Source: Hongsoonwoonella zoysiae | Lineage (GTDB): Bacteria; Pseudomonadota; Alphaproteobacteria; Rhizobiales; Stappiaceae | Direction of reading: 5' to 3' | Assembly: GCF_013266695.1 (NCBI RefSeq) | Contig: NZ_JABRXF010000002.1 | Span: 310,001 to 374,000, forward strand | Length of the DNA stretch: 64,000 bases | In this document: positions 8,428-17,694 of the stretch, piece by piece | Position numbering within the stretch: position 1 is the first letter of the stretch | Layout: every line of letters starts with the position of its first letter | Position numbers and translations under genes: made by a program | Notes under the pieces: model-generated | What the model saw: only the letters and a program-made list of their open reading frames with translations | Told to the model about the DNA's origin: nothing | The model's database searches: none

Positions 8428-9837
8428 TTGAGCGCCATCATCCCTTGCATCTTGTCCGGTGGCGCTGGCTCCCGTTTGTGGCCCTTGTCGCGTCAGACAA
8501 TGCCCAAGCAGTTCCTGCGCATCTTCGACGGCGAAAGCCTGTTTCAGAAAACGGTCGAGCGCGTGTCCGGGGAAGCGTTTTCCGCTCCGCTCGTGATTGC
8601 CAACGAGGCGCATCGTTTCATGGCTGGCGAGCAGCTTGCCGAAGCGGGCGTGGAACCGAGAGCGATCGTGCTGGAGCCTTTCGGGCGTAATACGGCGGCA
8701 CCAGCCGCGCTTGCAGCGCTTATTGCCGCGGAGACCGCCCGGGACGCGCTTGTGCTTCTTCTGCCGTCCGATCATCTCATCCGGGATACGAATGCTTTCC
8801 TGAATGCGGTGGAGAGCGCGCGCCCTGCAGCCGAGGCGGGCCGCATCGTCACCTTCGGCATCACGCCGGACAGGGCACACACCGGCTACGGATACATCCG
8901 ACTGGGCGAGGGGACGGATTGCGTTTTTGACGTCGCGGCTTTTATCGAAAAACCGGATAAAGCGCGAGCGCAAGCCTTTCTCGCATCCGGTGATCATGTC
9001 TGGAACTCCGGCATTTTCCTGTTTTCGGCCCGCACGATGCTGCGAGCATTCGAAAAGCATGCCCCCGGCGTGCTAGACGCCGTTCGAAGCGCTCATGAGA
9101 ATGGGCGCGAAGACCTCGATTTTCTGCGGCTGGATGCGGACGCTTTCGCAAAGGCCGATAATATATCGATCGATTACGCGATCATGGAGCAGGCTGACAA
9201 TATCGCCTGCGTGCCGATGGACCCGAACTGGAGCGATCTCGGTGCCTGGTCTGCGGTCTGGGAGATTCTGGACAAGGATGAAGCCGGAAACAGCACATTG
9301 GGCGAAGCGCTCTTCGTCGATGCGAGCGACAATCTCGTGGTTTCCGACGATGCCGTCGTTGCGATGGTGGGGTTGAGGGATGTCATGGTCGTCTCGACCA
9401 AAGACGCCGTGCTCGTCGCCGCGAAGGACAAGGCGGAAGACGTCAAGGCGATCGTCCAGCGGCTCGATAATGACAAGCGGCGGGAAACGCGGCGTCATCG
9501 TCGCGTATATCGGCCATGGGGCTGGCGCGAGGAAATCGCAGCCCATGCGCGTTACCACGTTCAGGAAATCGAAATTAAGCCTGGCAAGAGTCTCTCCTTG
9601 CAAAGCCATGTTCACCGTGCGGAACATTGGGTTGTGGTTTCGGGTACGCTGGAAATCGAGATCGAAGGCGCGAAGCGGTTTTTATCGGAGAACCAGTCGG
9701 CTTTCGTTCCGATCGGGGCGCACCACAGGCTCGCCAACCCCGGCCTCATTCCGGCGCGACTGATCGAGGTACAGTCAGGCGCACATATCAGCGAAGAGGA
9801 CATTACCCGGCATGACGGCGGTGAAGGAGCTTCGTAA
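8428..9837 (+). CDS. manC: Mannose-1-phosphate guanylyltransferase / mannose-6-phosphate isomerase, bifunctional type II
   Basis: 469 residues if TTG at 8428 is the start; GGAG sits 9 bases before it and the protein then opens SAIIPCILSGGAGSRLWPLS as family members do. An in-frame ATG at 8329 would add 33 unconserved residues. The N-terminal nucleotidyltransferase has the pyrophosphorylase signature GGAGSRLWPLSR and PKQFL. FIEKPD and WNSGIFLF follow, and a C-terminal cupin (about residues 350-460) has RPWGWRE and HVHRAEHW for isomerase activity. It makes GDP-mannose for surface polysaccharide. It leads a run with the phosphomannomutase and AGE genes, giving fructose-6-P to GDP-mannose. Confidence 0.92.
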   Translation: MSAIIPCILSGGAGSRLWPLSRQTMPKQFLRIFDGESLFQKTVERVSGEAFSAPLVIANEAHRFMAGEQLAEAGVEPRAIVLEPFGRNTAAPAALAALIAAETARDALVLLLPSDHLIRDTNAFLNAVESARPAAEAGRIVTFGITPDRAHTGYGYIRLGEGTDCVFDVAAFIEKPDKARAQAFLASGDHVWNSGIFLFSARTMLRAFEKHAPGVLDAVRSAHENGREDLDFLRLDADAFAKADNISIDYAIMEQADNIACVPMDPNWSDLGAWSAVWEILDKDEAGNSTLGEALFVDASDNLVVSDDAVVAMVGLRDVMVVSTKDAVLVAAKDKAEDVKAIVQRLDNDKRRETRRHRRVYRPWGWREEIAAHARYHVQEIEIKPGKSLSLQSHVHRAEHWVVVSGTLEIEIEGAKRFLSENQSAFVPIGAHHRLANPGLIPARLIEVQSGAHISEEDITRHDGGEGAS

Positions 9838-9904
9838 AATCTCCATATTGAGTGCCTAATTGCCAAACGGCTTCTTTTGTCCTTCCTCAACAGCAGGATC
9901 TTTC

Positions 9905-11404
9905 ATGTTTCCAAAGCCCGTAGCCAAGCTTTCCGCCAACACCTATGCCTATGAAACCACGCCGCTGGTGAAGCCGACCGGCTTTCGCGAGTACGATGCG
10001 CGCTGGCTTTTCGAAAAGGAAATCAACCTGATGGGCATGCAGGCGCTGGGCCTCGGCGTCGGCACCTTGATGCATGAGCGGGGCGTGAGGCCGGATATCG
10101 TCGTCGGCCATGATTTCAGAAGCTATTCGGGCGCGATCAAGATGGCCGTCGTCAACGGCCTGATGGCGGCGGGCATCAAGGTTCACGATATCGGCCTTGC
10201 GCTTTCGCCGATGGCGTATTTCGCCCAGTTCGCGCTTGATGTTCCGGCGGTCGCCATGATCACCGCCTCGCACAACGACAACGGCTGGACCGGCGTGAAG
10301 ATGGGCATCGATCGCCCGCTGACCTTCGGGCCGGACGAGATGGGTCGGTTGAAGGAGATCGTGCTGGGCGCGGAATATGTGACTCGCGACGGCGGCGGAT
10401 ATCGCTATGTCGAGAACTTTCCCGAAGTCTACATGAAGGATCTGACGGACAGAGCGAAATTCAAGCGGCCGATCAAGGTGGTCGCGGCCTGCGGCAACGG
10501 GACGGCCGGAGCCTTCGCGCCGAAGGTGCTGGAGGCGCTGGGCGCGGAGGTGATCCCGCTCGACTGCGAGCTCGATCATACCTTTCCGCGCTACAACCCG
10601 AACCCGGAAGACCTGAAGATGCTGCACGCGCTGCGTGACAAGGTGCTGGAGACGGGGGCGGAAGTAGGCCTCGGCTTTGACGGCGACGGTGACCGCTGCG
10701 GTGTTGTCGATAACGAGGGCGAGGAGATCTTCGCCGACAAGGTTGGCGTCATGCTGGCGCGCGATATCTCGGCACTTCATCCAGGCTGTACATTCGTTGC
10801 CGATGTGAAGTCTACAGGCCTGTTCAAGACGGATCCGGTACTTGTCGAAAACAAGGCGCTGACCGATTACTGGATTACGGGCCATTCCTACATGAAGCGG
10901 CGGGTAAACGAGCTTGGTGCTATCGTCGGTTTCGAGAAATCCGGACATTATTTCTTCAATGAACCGATCGGGCGCGGATATGACGACGGTCTTCTCTCGG
11001 CGCTGGCGGTGCTCGACATGCTGGACCGCAACCCGGACAAGACGATGGCCGATCTCCGCCGCGACCTGCCCAGGACCTGGGGCTCGCCGACCATGTCGCC
11101 CCATTGCGACGACGAGATCAAATACGAGGTGATCGAACGCGTCGTGGCGCGCTTTGAGGAGATGCAGGCAAACGGCGAAACGGTTGCTGGTCACAAAATT
11201 GCGGAACTGGTCACAGTAAACGGCGTTCGTGTTGTTGCCGATGACGGGACGTGGGGTCTGGTGCGCGCGTCCTCGAATAAGCCGGAACTGGTCGTCGTTG
11301 TGGAAAGCCCGGTGTCCGAGGCAAGGCTCAAGGAAATGTTCAAGGCGGTCGATACGGTTTTGCGCGAAAACCCGGAAGTCGGCGAATACAATCAGACGCT
11401 TTGA
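9905..11404 (+). CDS. Phosphomannomutase / phosphoglucomutase
   Basis: 499 residues from the ATG at 9905, preceded by AGGA at a good distance; an upstream in-frame start at 9860 adds residues without family support. The phosphoserine loop ITASHNDNG, the metal loop GFDGDGDRCG and the sugar-binding loop FEKSGHYFF are all intact in the usual order of alpha-D-phosphohexomutases. The protein interconverts mannose-6-P and mannose-1-P, feeding the ManC enzyme encoded just upstream (67-base gap). Confidence in the family is very high; preference for mannose over glucose is inferred from the operon. Confidence 0.92.
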   Translation: MFPKPVAKLSANTYAYETTPLVKPTGFREYDARWLFEKEINLMGMQALGLGVGTLMHERGVRPDIVVGHDFRSYSGAIKMAVVNGLMAAGIKVHDIGLALSPMAYFAQFALDVPAVAMITASHNDNGWTGVKMGIDRPLTFGPDEMGRLKEIVLGAEYVTRDGGGYRYVENFPEVYMKDLTDRAKFKRPIKVVAACGNGTAGAFAPKVLEALGAEVIPLDCELDHTFPRYNPNPEDLKMLHALRDKVLETGAEVGLGFDGDGDRCGVVDNEGEEIFADKVGVMLARDISALHPGCTFVADVKSTGLFKTDPVLVENKALTDYWITGHSYMKRRVNELGAIVGFEKSGHYFFNEPIGRGYDDGLLSALAVLDMLDRNPDKTMADLRRDLPRTWGSPTMSPHCDDEIKYEVIERVVARFEEMQANGETVAGHKIAELVTVNGVRVVADDGTWGLVRASSNKPELVVVVESPVSEARLKEMFKAVDTVLRENPEVGEYNQTL

Positions 11405-11410
11405 GGAAAC

Positions 11411-12604
11411 ATGAGCGAGGCTTGCGAGGACGAGGCGCGGCTGCTGCGGGACGCGGCGGAACGGCTGGCGAGATGGACCTGCGAAGAGGCGCTGCCGGTC
11501 TGGAGTGGAGCAGGGTTTCATGTTGAAAACGGCCGGTTTCTGGAGGCTCTGGACCCTGAAACCGGAGAACCGGCCGACAGGCCGGTCCGCGCCCGTGTTC
11601 CACCGCGCCAGATCTATTCGGTGATTGCCGGAGGAAGCCTCGGCTGGGGCGGAAATTGGCGGAAACTCGCCGGTGCCGCACTGGATCGTTATCTTGCCGA
11701 TTTTTTTCAGGCCGGACCTCTGGCGATCAAGTCGGTCAACATGTCCGGAGAACCTGTCGACGAAGGCGTCGACATCTACGATCAAGCCTTTGCGCTTTTT
11801 GCGTTCGCGAACGTAGCAGAGGCAATGCCTTCAAGACGCGACGAGATGTCGGCCCGCGCAGCGTCCATCCTTACCGCAATGAGGGAGGACCTGTCGCATC
11901 CGATGGCCGGTTTCGAGGAAGCGAACCCGCGCAATCTTCCCCTACGTTCCAATCCGCACATGCATCTCTTCGAGGCAGCCCTTGCCTGGGAAGCGCTGGA
12001 GCCAGAGGGGCCCTGGAGAGAACTGGCGGACGAGATCGGAGGCCTTGCGCTGTCGAAATTTGTCGCTGCGGAAACAGGGGCTCTCAGGGAATTCTTCGAC
12101 GGGGAGTTCAAGCCCGCGCCGGGCGAAGACGGACGGCGGGTGGAGCCGGGCCATCAATTCGAGTGGGCGTGGCTGCTTGCGCGCTGGGGACGATCACGCG
12201 GAAACGAAAATGCCTTAGCGGTTTCAAGGCGTTTGTTCGAAATCGGCGAGTGCTACGGCATCGATGAAAAACGCGGCGTCTGTGTGATGGCGATCGACGA
12301 CGAATTCCAGGCCGTCGATCCAGTCGCGCGGCTCTGGGGTCAGACGGAATGGCTGAAAGCCGCGCTTTTGCTGGGCGAAATGAGTTCCGGGGCGGAGCGG
12401 AAGCGGTACCTCGCCTCTGCCGTGAAGGCGGTGGCGGCGATGGAGCGGTTTTTCGACGTTCCCGTCAGAGGGCTTTACCGCGACAGGATGCTCGCCGACG
12501 GAAGCTTCATTTTGGAGCCGGCGCCTGCAAGTTCGCTCTATCATGTCGTTTGCGCAATCGTAGAGCTCTGTAATCACAGCAGGAATCCGAACGAGCGCCA
12601 TTGA
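11411..12604 (+). CDS. AGE family epimerase/isomerase (ManA-like mannose-6-phosphate isomerase)
   Basis: 397 residues, beginning 7 bases after the mutase stop. The sequence shows the (alpha/alpha)6-barrel pattern of N-acylglucosamine 2-epimerases: DIYDQAFALFAFA in the middle, NPHMHLFEAALAWEAL, EPGHQFEWAWLLARW and a C-terminal DGSFILEPAPASSLYHVV. The His residues in those segments are the likely acid/base pair. Relatives in proteobacterial mannose operons interconvert mannose-6-P or mannose with fructose species. Linked to manC and the mutase, it probably supplies mannose-6-P. A free-sugar epimerase activity is the alternative. Confidence 0.85.
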   Translation: MSEACEDEARLLRDAAERLARWTCEEALPVWSGAGFHVENGRFLEALDPETGEPADRPVRARVPPRQIYSVIAGGSLGWGGNWRKLAGAALDRYLADFFQAGPLAIKSVNMSGEPVDEGVDIYDQAFALFAFANVAEAMPSRRDEMSARAASILTAMREDLSHPMAGFEEANPRNLPLRSNPHMHLFEAALAWEALEPEGPWRELADEIGGLALSKFVAAETGALREFFDGEFKPAPGEDGRRVEPGHQFEWAWLLARWGRSRGNENALAVSRRLFEIGECYGIDEKRGVCVMAIDDEFQAVDPVARLWGQTEWLKAALLLGEMSSGAERKRYLASAVKAVAAMERFFDVPVRGLYRDRMLADGSFILEPAPASSLYHVVCAIVELCNHSRNPNERH

Positions 12605-12729
12605 GAATTCCAGACGCGGACAATTGATGGATTTCAGGGGTCAAAAAGGTTCCTGAGAAATCCGCAGCGGCGGCGCATCCCGAAACCGGGACGACGAGCC
12701 TACTCCGCGGCCTGGAAGCGGGGATAAAT

Positions 12730-13722
12730 TCACCCCCGCCGATTGCGCTTCGACAACTTATCCTCCCATGCCAGCGCATGGGTTACGATCACCTCCAGAT
12801 CGTCGTAGGCGGGCCTCCAGCCAAGCTCGGAACGGATCAGCGACGGATCGGCGACGACCTTCGGGCTGTCGCCGGGACGCCGGCCTTCCAGCCTGACCGG
12901 AAAGTCGCGCCCTGACACGCGCCGGACGGTATCGACAACCTCAAGCACGGAGAAACCGCGCCCGTAACCGCAGTTCATCGTCAAGCTGGAGCCAGCGTCC
13001 CTGAGACGGTCCAGCGCAAGCTTGTGGGCGGCGACAAGGTCGCTCACGTGGATGTAGTCGCGAAGCGCGGTTCCGTCCGGCGTGTCGTAGTCCGTGCCGA
13101 AAATGGAAAGGCCGGAGCGCTTGCCGAGCGCGGCTTCACCGGCAACCTTGATGAGATGGGTGGCGCCTGCGGTGGATTGGCCTGTCCGCCCGTCCGGATC
13201 GGCACCCGCCACATTGAAATACCGCAAGGCGGTGTAACGGAAGGGATGCGCATTTGCGGTGTCGCGCAACATCAACTCGGTCATGAGCTTTGACGTGCCA
13301 TAGGGCGACAGCGGCGCAAGCGGCGCGTTTTCGGCCACTGGAACCGTTTCCGGGTCCCCGTAGACGGCGGCGGTCGACGAGAAGATGAACTTGTCGACGC
13401 CGGCGGCAACGCAGGCCTCGATCAGATTGCGGGAGGCGCAGGTGTTGTTGCGATAGTATTTCAGCGGATCGGCAACGGATTCGGGTACGACGATGGACCC
13501 TGCGAAATGGATCACCGCATCGACGGCATATTCCTTAAGCACACGGCCGATCAGGGCCACGTCGCCGACATCGCCGCGCACGAGCGGGGCGTCACCGGGA
13601 AGCGCCCAGTCGAAGCCGGTTACCAGATTGTCGACGACGACGACCGCTTCGCCCGCATCCTTCAACGCCCAGACCATGTGGCTGCCGATGTAACCGGCCC
13701 CGCCGGTAACGAGAACGGTCAT
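12730..13722 (-). CDS. galE: UDP-glucose 4-epimerase
   Basis: 330 residues. The NAD-binding GGAGYIGSH motif is at residues 7-15, and the catalytic YGTSK (Y-x3-K) follows the conserved SSTAAVYGDP. The substrate loop is TALRYFNVAGADPDG. This is the complete short-chain dehydrogenase/reductase fold of GalE. It interconverts UDP-glucose and UDP-galactose for polysaccharide synthesis. It lies 39 bases downstream of glmU on the same strand, so the two may be co-transcribed, and it converges with the mannose operon. Confidence 0.93.
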   Translation of the reverse strand: MTVLVTGGAGYIGSHMVWALKDAGEAVVVVDNLVTGFDWALPGDAPLVRGDVGDVALIGRVLKEYAVDAVIHFAGSIVVPESVADPLKYYRNNTCASRNLIEACVAAGVDKFIFSSTAAVYGDPETVPVAENAPLAPLSPYGTSKLMTELMLRDTANAHPFRYTALRYFNVAGADPDGRTGQSTAGATHLIKVAGEAALGKRSGLSIFGTDYDTPDGTALRDYIHVSDLVAAHKLALDRLRDAGSSLTMNCGYGRGFSVLEVVDTVRRVSGRDFPVRLEGRRPGDSPKVVADPSLIRSELGWRPAYDDLEVIVTHALAWEDKLSKRNRRG

Positions 13723-13761
13723 GATGAAACCCCTGAAGGAAGAATCGATGCGAACTTACGA

Positions 13762-15138
13762 TCACCCTTTCTGTCGGGCTTGCTTCTCCTTTGCAAGGCG
13801 GGCACGGATTTCGGCCGCCCGTCCGGGCTTCTCGCTTTGTCTTGCACGGCCAAGGGCGAGAGCGTCGGCGGCGACGTCCTTGGTAATCACGCTGCCGGCG
13901 GCTGTATAGGCGCCGTCACCAATGGAAACGGGAGCGACGAGCGTGGCGTTCGACCCGATGAAGGCGCCTGCGCCAATGTCGGTGTGATGCTTCAGGAAGC
14001 CATCGTAATTGCAGGTGATCGTACCGGCGCCGACGTTGGCTTTCGCGCCGACGCGGGCATCGCCGATATAGCTCAGATGATTGACCTTCGCGCCGGTCTC
14101 GATCGTGGCGTTCTTGATCTCCACGAAATTGCCGATATGCGCCGTCTCGCCGATGCGAGCGCCGGGCCGCAGGCGAGCGTAGGGGCCGACGGTCGCGCCG
14201 CGCGCCACATGCGCACCCTCAAGATGGCTGAAGGCGCGGATGCGCGCGCCGCTCTCAACGGTAACGCCGGTTGCGAAGACGACGTTGGGCTCCACCGTCA
14301 CATCAGGCGCAAGGCGGGTGTCATGGGAGAAGAACACCGTCTCGGGGGCGATGAGGCTGACGCCGGAGGCCATCGCCTGCTCACGGCAAAGCTTCTGGAA
14401 GACGGCTTCAACCGCGGCGAGCTGTCCACGCGTGTTGATGCCTTGGACTTCCCATTCGGGCGCGGTTTCGGTTTCAAGGCGAAGGCCGCGCGCGTGGGCA
14501 ATCTCTATGGCGTCGGTGAGGTAATATTCACCCTTGGCGTTGTCATTGCCGATCGCGTTCACGAGATCGGAAAAGTGCTCGCCACGAAAGGCCATAATGC
14601 CGGAATTACAGAGAGTTATCGCCTTTTCCGGATTCGACGCGTCACGCTCTTCACGGATCGCGACAAGACGGTCGCCTTCCTTCACCAGACGCCCGTAGCC
14701 GAAAGGGTCCGCAGCCTCAAAGCCGAGGACGACGATATCGACGCCATCCTCAAGGCGCGTCTTCACGCGCCGAATGGTTTCCGGCGAGACAAGGGGCGCG
14801 TCTCCCAGCAGGACGAGGACGTGATCCGGCGTATCGCGGTATGCGGCTTCGGCGGCGCGCACGGCATGGGCGGTGCCAAGCCGCTCTTCCTGGACATGGC
14901 AGGTGGCGGAAGACGAGATGTCGCCGACAAGCTTCGCAAGGTCATCCATATCCGGGCCGATGACGACGGCAGCACGCCCGACATCCGCCGCTTCAACCGC
15001 CTTCAGCACATGGCCGACGAGCGGCAGGCCGCCCACTTCGTGCATGACCTTCGGCCTGTTGGACTTCATGCGGGTGCCGAGGCCGGCCGCAAGGACGATG
15101 GCAAGGGTCGACGATGCGGGAAAGGAGGACGCGGACAT
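13762..15138 (-). CDS. glmU: Bifunctional N-acetylglucosamine-1-phosphate uridyltransferase / glucosamine-1-phosphate acetyltransferase
   Basis: 458 residues, the normal length. The N-terminal pyrophosphorylase domain has LAAGLGTRMKSNRPKVMHEVGG and LLGDAPL. The C-terminal left-handed beta-helix has hexapeptide repeats, VEIKNATI, and LSYIGDARVG with NVGAGTITCNYDG, the acetyl-CoA and active-site region. It makes UDP-GlcNAc for peptidoglycan and lipid A. In many bacteria glmS lies nearby, but no glmS is seen in this window. The next same-region core gene, gph, lies about 40 kb away. Confidence 0.96.
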   Translation of the reverse strand: MSASSFPASSTLAIVLAAGLGTRMKSNRPKVMHEVGGLPLVGHVLKAVEAADVGRAAVVIGPDMDDLAKLVGDISSSATCHVQEERLGTAHAVRAAEAAYRDTPDHVLVLLGDAPLVSPETIRRVKTRLEDGVDIVVLGFEAADPFGYGRLVKEGDRLVAIREERDASNPEKAITLCNSGIMAFRGEHFSDLVNAIGNDNAKGEYYLTDAIEIAHARGLRLETETAPEWEVQGINTRGQLAAVEAVFQKLCREQAMASGVSLIAPETVFFSHDTRLAPDVTVEPNVVFATGVTVESGARIRAFSHLEGAHVARGATVGPYARLRPGARIGETAHIGNFVEIKNATIETGAKVNHLSYIGDARVGAKANVGAGTITCNYDGFLKHHTDIGAGAFIGSNATLVAPVSIGDGAYTAAGSVITKDVAADALALGRARQSEKPGRAAEIRARLAKEKQARQKG

Positions 15139-15435
15139 GAAGGAACCCCGGAGCAGGAAAACGCTCCGCGTTTCTTGGCCGGGTGACGGTGCGACGTCAA
15201 GTGGGAAGGGCGCGGGAAGCTGCGAAGAAGCAGTCGCTTATACCGACCAGAGCGGATTGTTTTAATTCAGCCTGATTGCAGGAATTGGACTGTACAAAGG
15301 GTCCTCGCCGTTTCAGGCCCGCCAAGGCACGCAATACCTTTGCTCTCCAGCGGGCCATCGACGGTGTATCCAAAGTATCTGGATATGTTCCAGTATTTTT
15401 CGTGCGGACGCAGTGTTTGCACAACGGGGCTGAAG
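15139..15435. other. Intergenic region upstream of glmU, no gene recognised
   Basis: About 300 bases between the glmU start and the end of a hypothetical gene. Short open frames on both strands have no recognisable protein features. It should contain the glmU promoter near 15139-15260, but I see no clear box pair, repeat or structured RNA. Confidence 0.4.
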
Positions 15436-16008
15436 TCACGAATTTCTATTTTCCGACCGCCGATGAATGAAGCGGCCAAAGTATCCTTTCAGAAGCAGCC
15501 GCCATCCGGCAGGCACGGGTTCGACCGGAAATTCCGGTCGAGACGCCTTGCGCTGCCGCGAATTATCGGAATTCGTCAGCATCGTTCGCGTCATTGAATC
15601 GGCTGCGTTCAAGCCCTTCATCACCTGTCCGCCAATCGTTGCGGGCACACCGGTGAAGACATGATAGATCGTCCAGGTTCCGTCGCCTTCGATGCGTCGG
15701 CCATATATGCTGTATTCCGAGTCATGATCGGAGGCGCCCCCGTCATCATCCCACCGCTCCAGACCGGCCGCGGCAGGGAAGATGGATCGGACAAACCTCT
15801 TGTGAAGTTGCGCTTGTCGCTCAGCGAAAATCGGTTCGCCATCGGGCAAACCGCCGGACAGGGCGTATTGCCGTGCGCATGCCGGCCCTTCGGCCGGTTC
15901 AATGCATTCCCGTTTACTGCCGCGCCCCTGCGGCTCCATCGTGCCTGCGCCCTTGAACGATAGCCGTAAGAGTGGGGCGGCGATCAGGCGCTGTACTCTC
16001 GTCGGCAT
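15436..16008 (-). CDS. Hypothetical protein with small WTIYHVFTG domain
   Basis: 190 residues. The ATG at 16008 has AGGA about 8 bases upstream, supporting the start. The N-terminal third is Arg- and Gly-rich with no recognised motif. The middle to C-terminal part (about residues 108-145) reads GDGTWTIYHVFTGVPATI followed by a short helix. I recall similar W-T-x-Y-x-x-F-T-G segments in small uncharacterised rhizobial proteins. No signal peptide or membrane segment is seen. It borders an AT-rich gap on its upstream side. Function unknown, and the longer N-terminus could be partly non-coding. Confidence 0.55.
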   Translation of the reverse strand: MPTRVQRLIAAPLLRLSFKGAGTMEPQGRGSKRECIEPAEGPACARQYALSGGLPDGEPIFAERQAQLHKRFVRSIFPAAAGLERWDDDGGASDHDSEYSIYGRRIEGDGTWTIYHVFTGVPATIGGQVMKGLNAADSMTRTMLTNSDNSRQRKASRPEFPVEPVPAGWRLLLKGYFGRFIHRRSENRNS

Positions 16009-16477
16009 GATAAGGTCCTCATGGTGGCGGTCACGGAAAGGGGTTCAGCTCCACGTCTCGGTCGCAAAAAACACTCGATCGAAATCACACGCGCCAGGTC
16101 GTTTCGACGTGGATTGCCACAGGTATCGAATTCGGAGAATGAAAATCGGTCCTGCCGGTGCCAGGACGGTGAGAGCAGAACGATAGTAAATCTCTAAGTT
16201 CATAAATTTGATGATGTTCTTCAATTGGGGTTTTATAAAGGCCGTATTTCTATTTCATTAAAAACATAATTTAAAAAATTAAAACTCACTATAGAGATGT
16301 TTATTGGGCATTTAAAATATGTTATAATGAGAAATATATTCTTTTTGAAGATGAATTATACTCCAATATACGGCTTTTGACCGAATTATTTTTGTAAGAG
16401 CGGGCCTGTTTTCGCAGACGGAAGGCACGCCCGCACAAGGCGGCGAGCAGGCGTCGCGACCAGGAAGGCGACAAAAT
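16009..16477. other. Long intergenic region with a strongly AT-rich core
   Basis: About 470 bases without a convincing gene. The first 170 bases look like bulk DNA, then 16190-16400 turns strikingly AT-rich with runs such as TAATTTAAAAAATTAAAA, before GC rises again. This contrasts sharply with the GC-rich surroundings. It may hold the promoter for the DUF1488 gene downstream or be a remnant of acquired DNA. No repeat or RNA gene recognised. Confidence 0.6.
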
Positions 16478-16741
16478 ATGTTAAGATTTGGAAACTCAGG
16501 CCGTAGCTACGATCCCGTACTGCGTCGGATCCATTTCGTAGGCCACGATGATGAGAAGGAAATCCCGTTCGCAGTCGATGTTAGTGCGCTGAAAGTTGTC
16601 CAATCGAAAGATTCCGTCTCCGAAAAATTATATCTGAAGGCCTTTGATAAGAAGCGAAGGACGATAAACGAAGTAGCTAGGGAAGCGTATTGCAATTGCG
16701 AAAAGACAATATACCTGCTTACTTCGGTTGACTTTCGATAA
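16478..16741 (+). CDS. DUF1488 family protein
   Basis: 87 residues, matching the short DUF1488 family in length and pattern: an N-terminal NSGRSYDPVLRRIHFVGHD, a central FAVDVSALKVVQ and a C-terminal AFDKKRRTINEVAREAY with a final strand. Family members are small, cytosolic and of unknown role, often present in several copies in Rhizobiales. The start is preceded by GGAAGG. It follows the AT-rich gap and precedes the transglutaminase-like gene by 17 bases, so the two may be read together. Confidence 0.7.
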   Translation: MLRFGNSGRSYDPVLRRIHFVGHDDEKEIPFAVDVSALKVVQSKDSVSEKLYLKAFDKKRRTINEVAREAYCNCEKTIYLLTSVDFR

Positions 16742-16758
16742 GGAACGTCGAGATACCC

Positions 16759-17568
16759 ATGCTAATCAGATATGGCTATGAAATTACACTAAATTGCCTG
16801 CAACCGACCGCTATGGTCTGCCTTCTTTCGGTGCATGAAGACCGCAAGGCGGATATTCGCGTGCCCGAGAAACTTTACTTCACACCTGACATTCCGAGCA
16901 CGACCTATCATGACATGTTCGGAAACCGTTGCCGGCGTTTCGTGGCGCCCGCGGGCGACCTGACGCTGTGGGGCGATGCGACGATCGAGGACGATGAACA
17001 ACTCGACCCCGAAGATTGGGGAGCTGTCGAAACCCCGGTTGCCGATCTTCCGGACGATTGTCTCGTCTACCTGATGGGCAGCCGGTATTGCGAGACCGAC
17101 CGGTTAAGCCAGATCGCATGGGACATGTTCGGGACGACGCCTCCGGGATGGGGGCGTGTTCAGAAAATCTGTGACTTTGTCCATGGCCACATCCATTTCG
17201 ACTACATGCAGGCAAGGGCAACGCGAACCGCTTTCGAGGCATTCAATGAACGCGTCGGCGTCTGTCGCGATTTCGCCCATCTTGCAGTAGCGCTGTGCCG
17301 CTGCCTGAATATCCCGGCACGCTACGTCAACGGCCATCTGGGCGATATCGGCGTGCCGGTGGTCGATCCCATGGATTTCTCAGCCTGGATGGAGGTCTAT
17401 CTTGGCGGCCGGTGGTATACGTTCGATCCGCGCAACAATGCGCGGCGCATTGGCAGGATCGTCATCGCGCGCGGCCGGGATGCAACCGACATCCCCCTCA
17501 TCAATTCGTTCGGCCCGCACATTCTGAAGTCCTTCCGTGTATGGACTTACGAGGTGGCGAGTATTTGA
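16759..17568 (+). CDS. Transglutaminase-like cysteine protease family protein
   Basis: 269 residues. An N-terminal beta domain (about 1-100) precedes the transglutaminase core. The nucleophile is Cys169 in GVCRDFAH, and the Asp is Asp223 in WYTFDPRNN. The position where the catalytic His is usually found reads DFSAWMEVYL, with Ser208 instead of His; I believe some relatives share this, but it should be checked. The C-terminus carries IARGRDATDIPLINSFGP, typical of the bacterial subgroup. Such proteins are thought to be peptidases or amidases. No signal peptide is seen. The substrate is unknown. Confidence 0.82.
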   Translation: MLIRYGYEITLNCLQPTAMVCLLSVHEDRKADIRVPEKLYFTPDIPSTTYHDMFGNRCRRFVAPAGDLTLWGDATIEDDEQLDPEDWGAVETPVADLPDDCLVYLMGSRYCETDRLSQIAWDMFGTTPPGWGRVQKICDFVHGHIHFDYMQARATRTAFEAFNERVGVCRDFAHLAVALCRCLNIPARYVNGHLGDIGVPVVDPMDFSAWMEVYLGGRWYTFDPRNNARRIGRIVIARGRDATDIPLINSFGPHILKSFRVWTYEVASI

Positions 17569-17694
17569 AGAGGCTGCGGGCCCGCGACTGCCGGCTTTTT
17601 GTCTGTCGCAGACAACAGCGAGCCTGAAGACCGCCGCGTCAATCGCCATCGGCCGGGAAGGGGCCAGCGGCAGACGCGCCGGAGGAGGGTTTCG

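Noticed and set aside
13507-15186. 559-codon plus-strand frame
   Set aside because: Antisense to glmU and galE, both complete and unmistakable.
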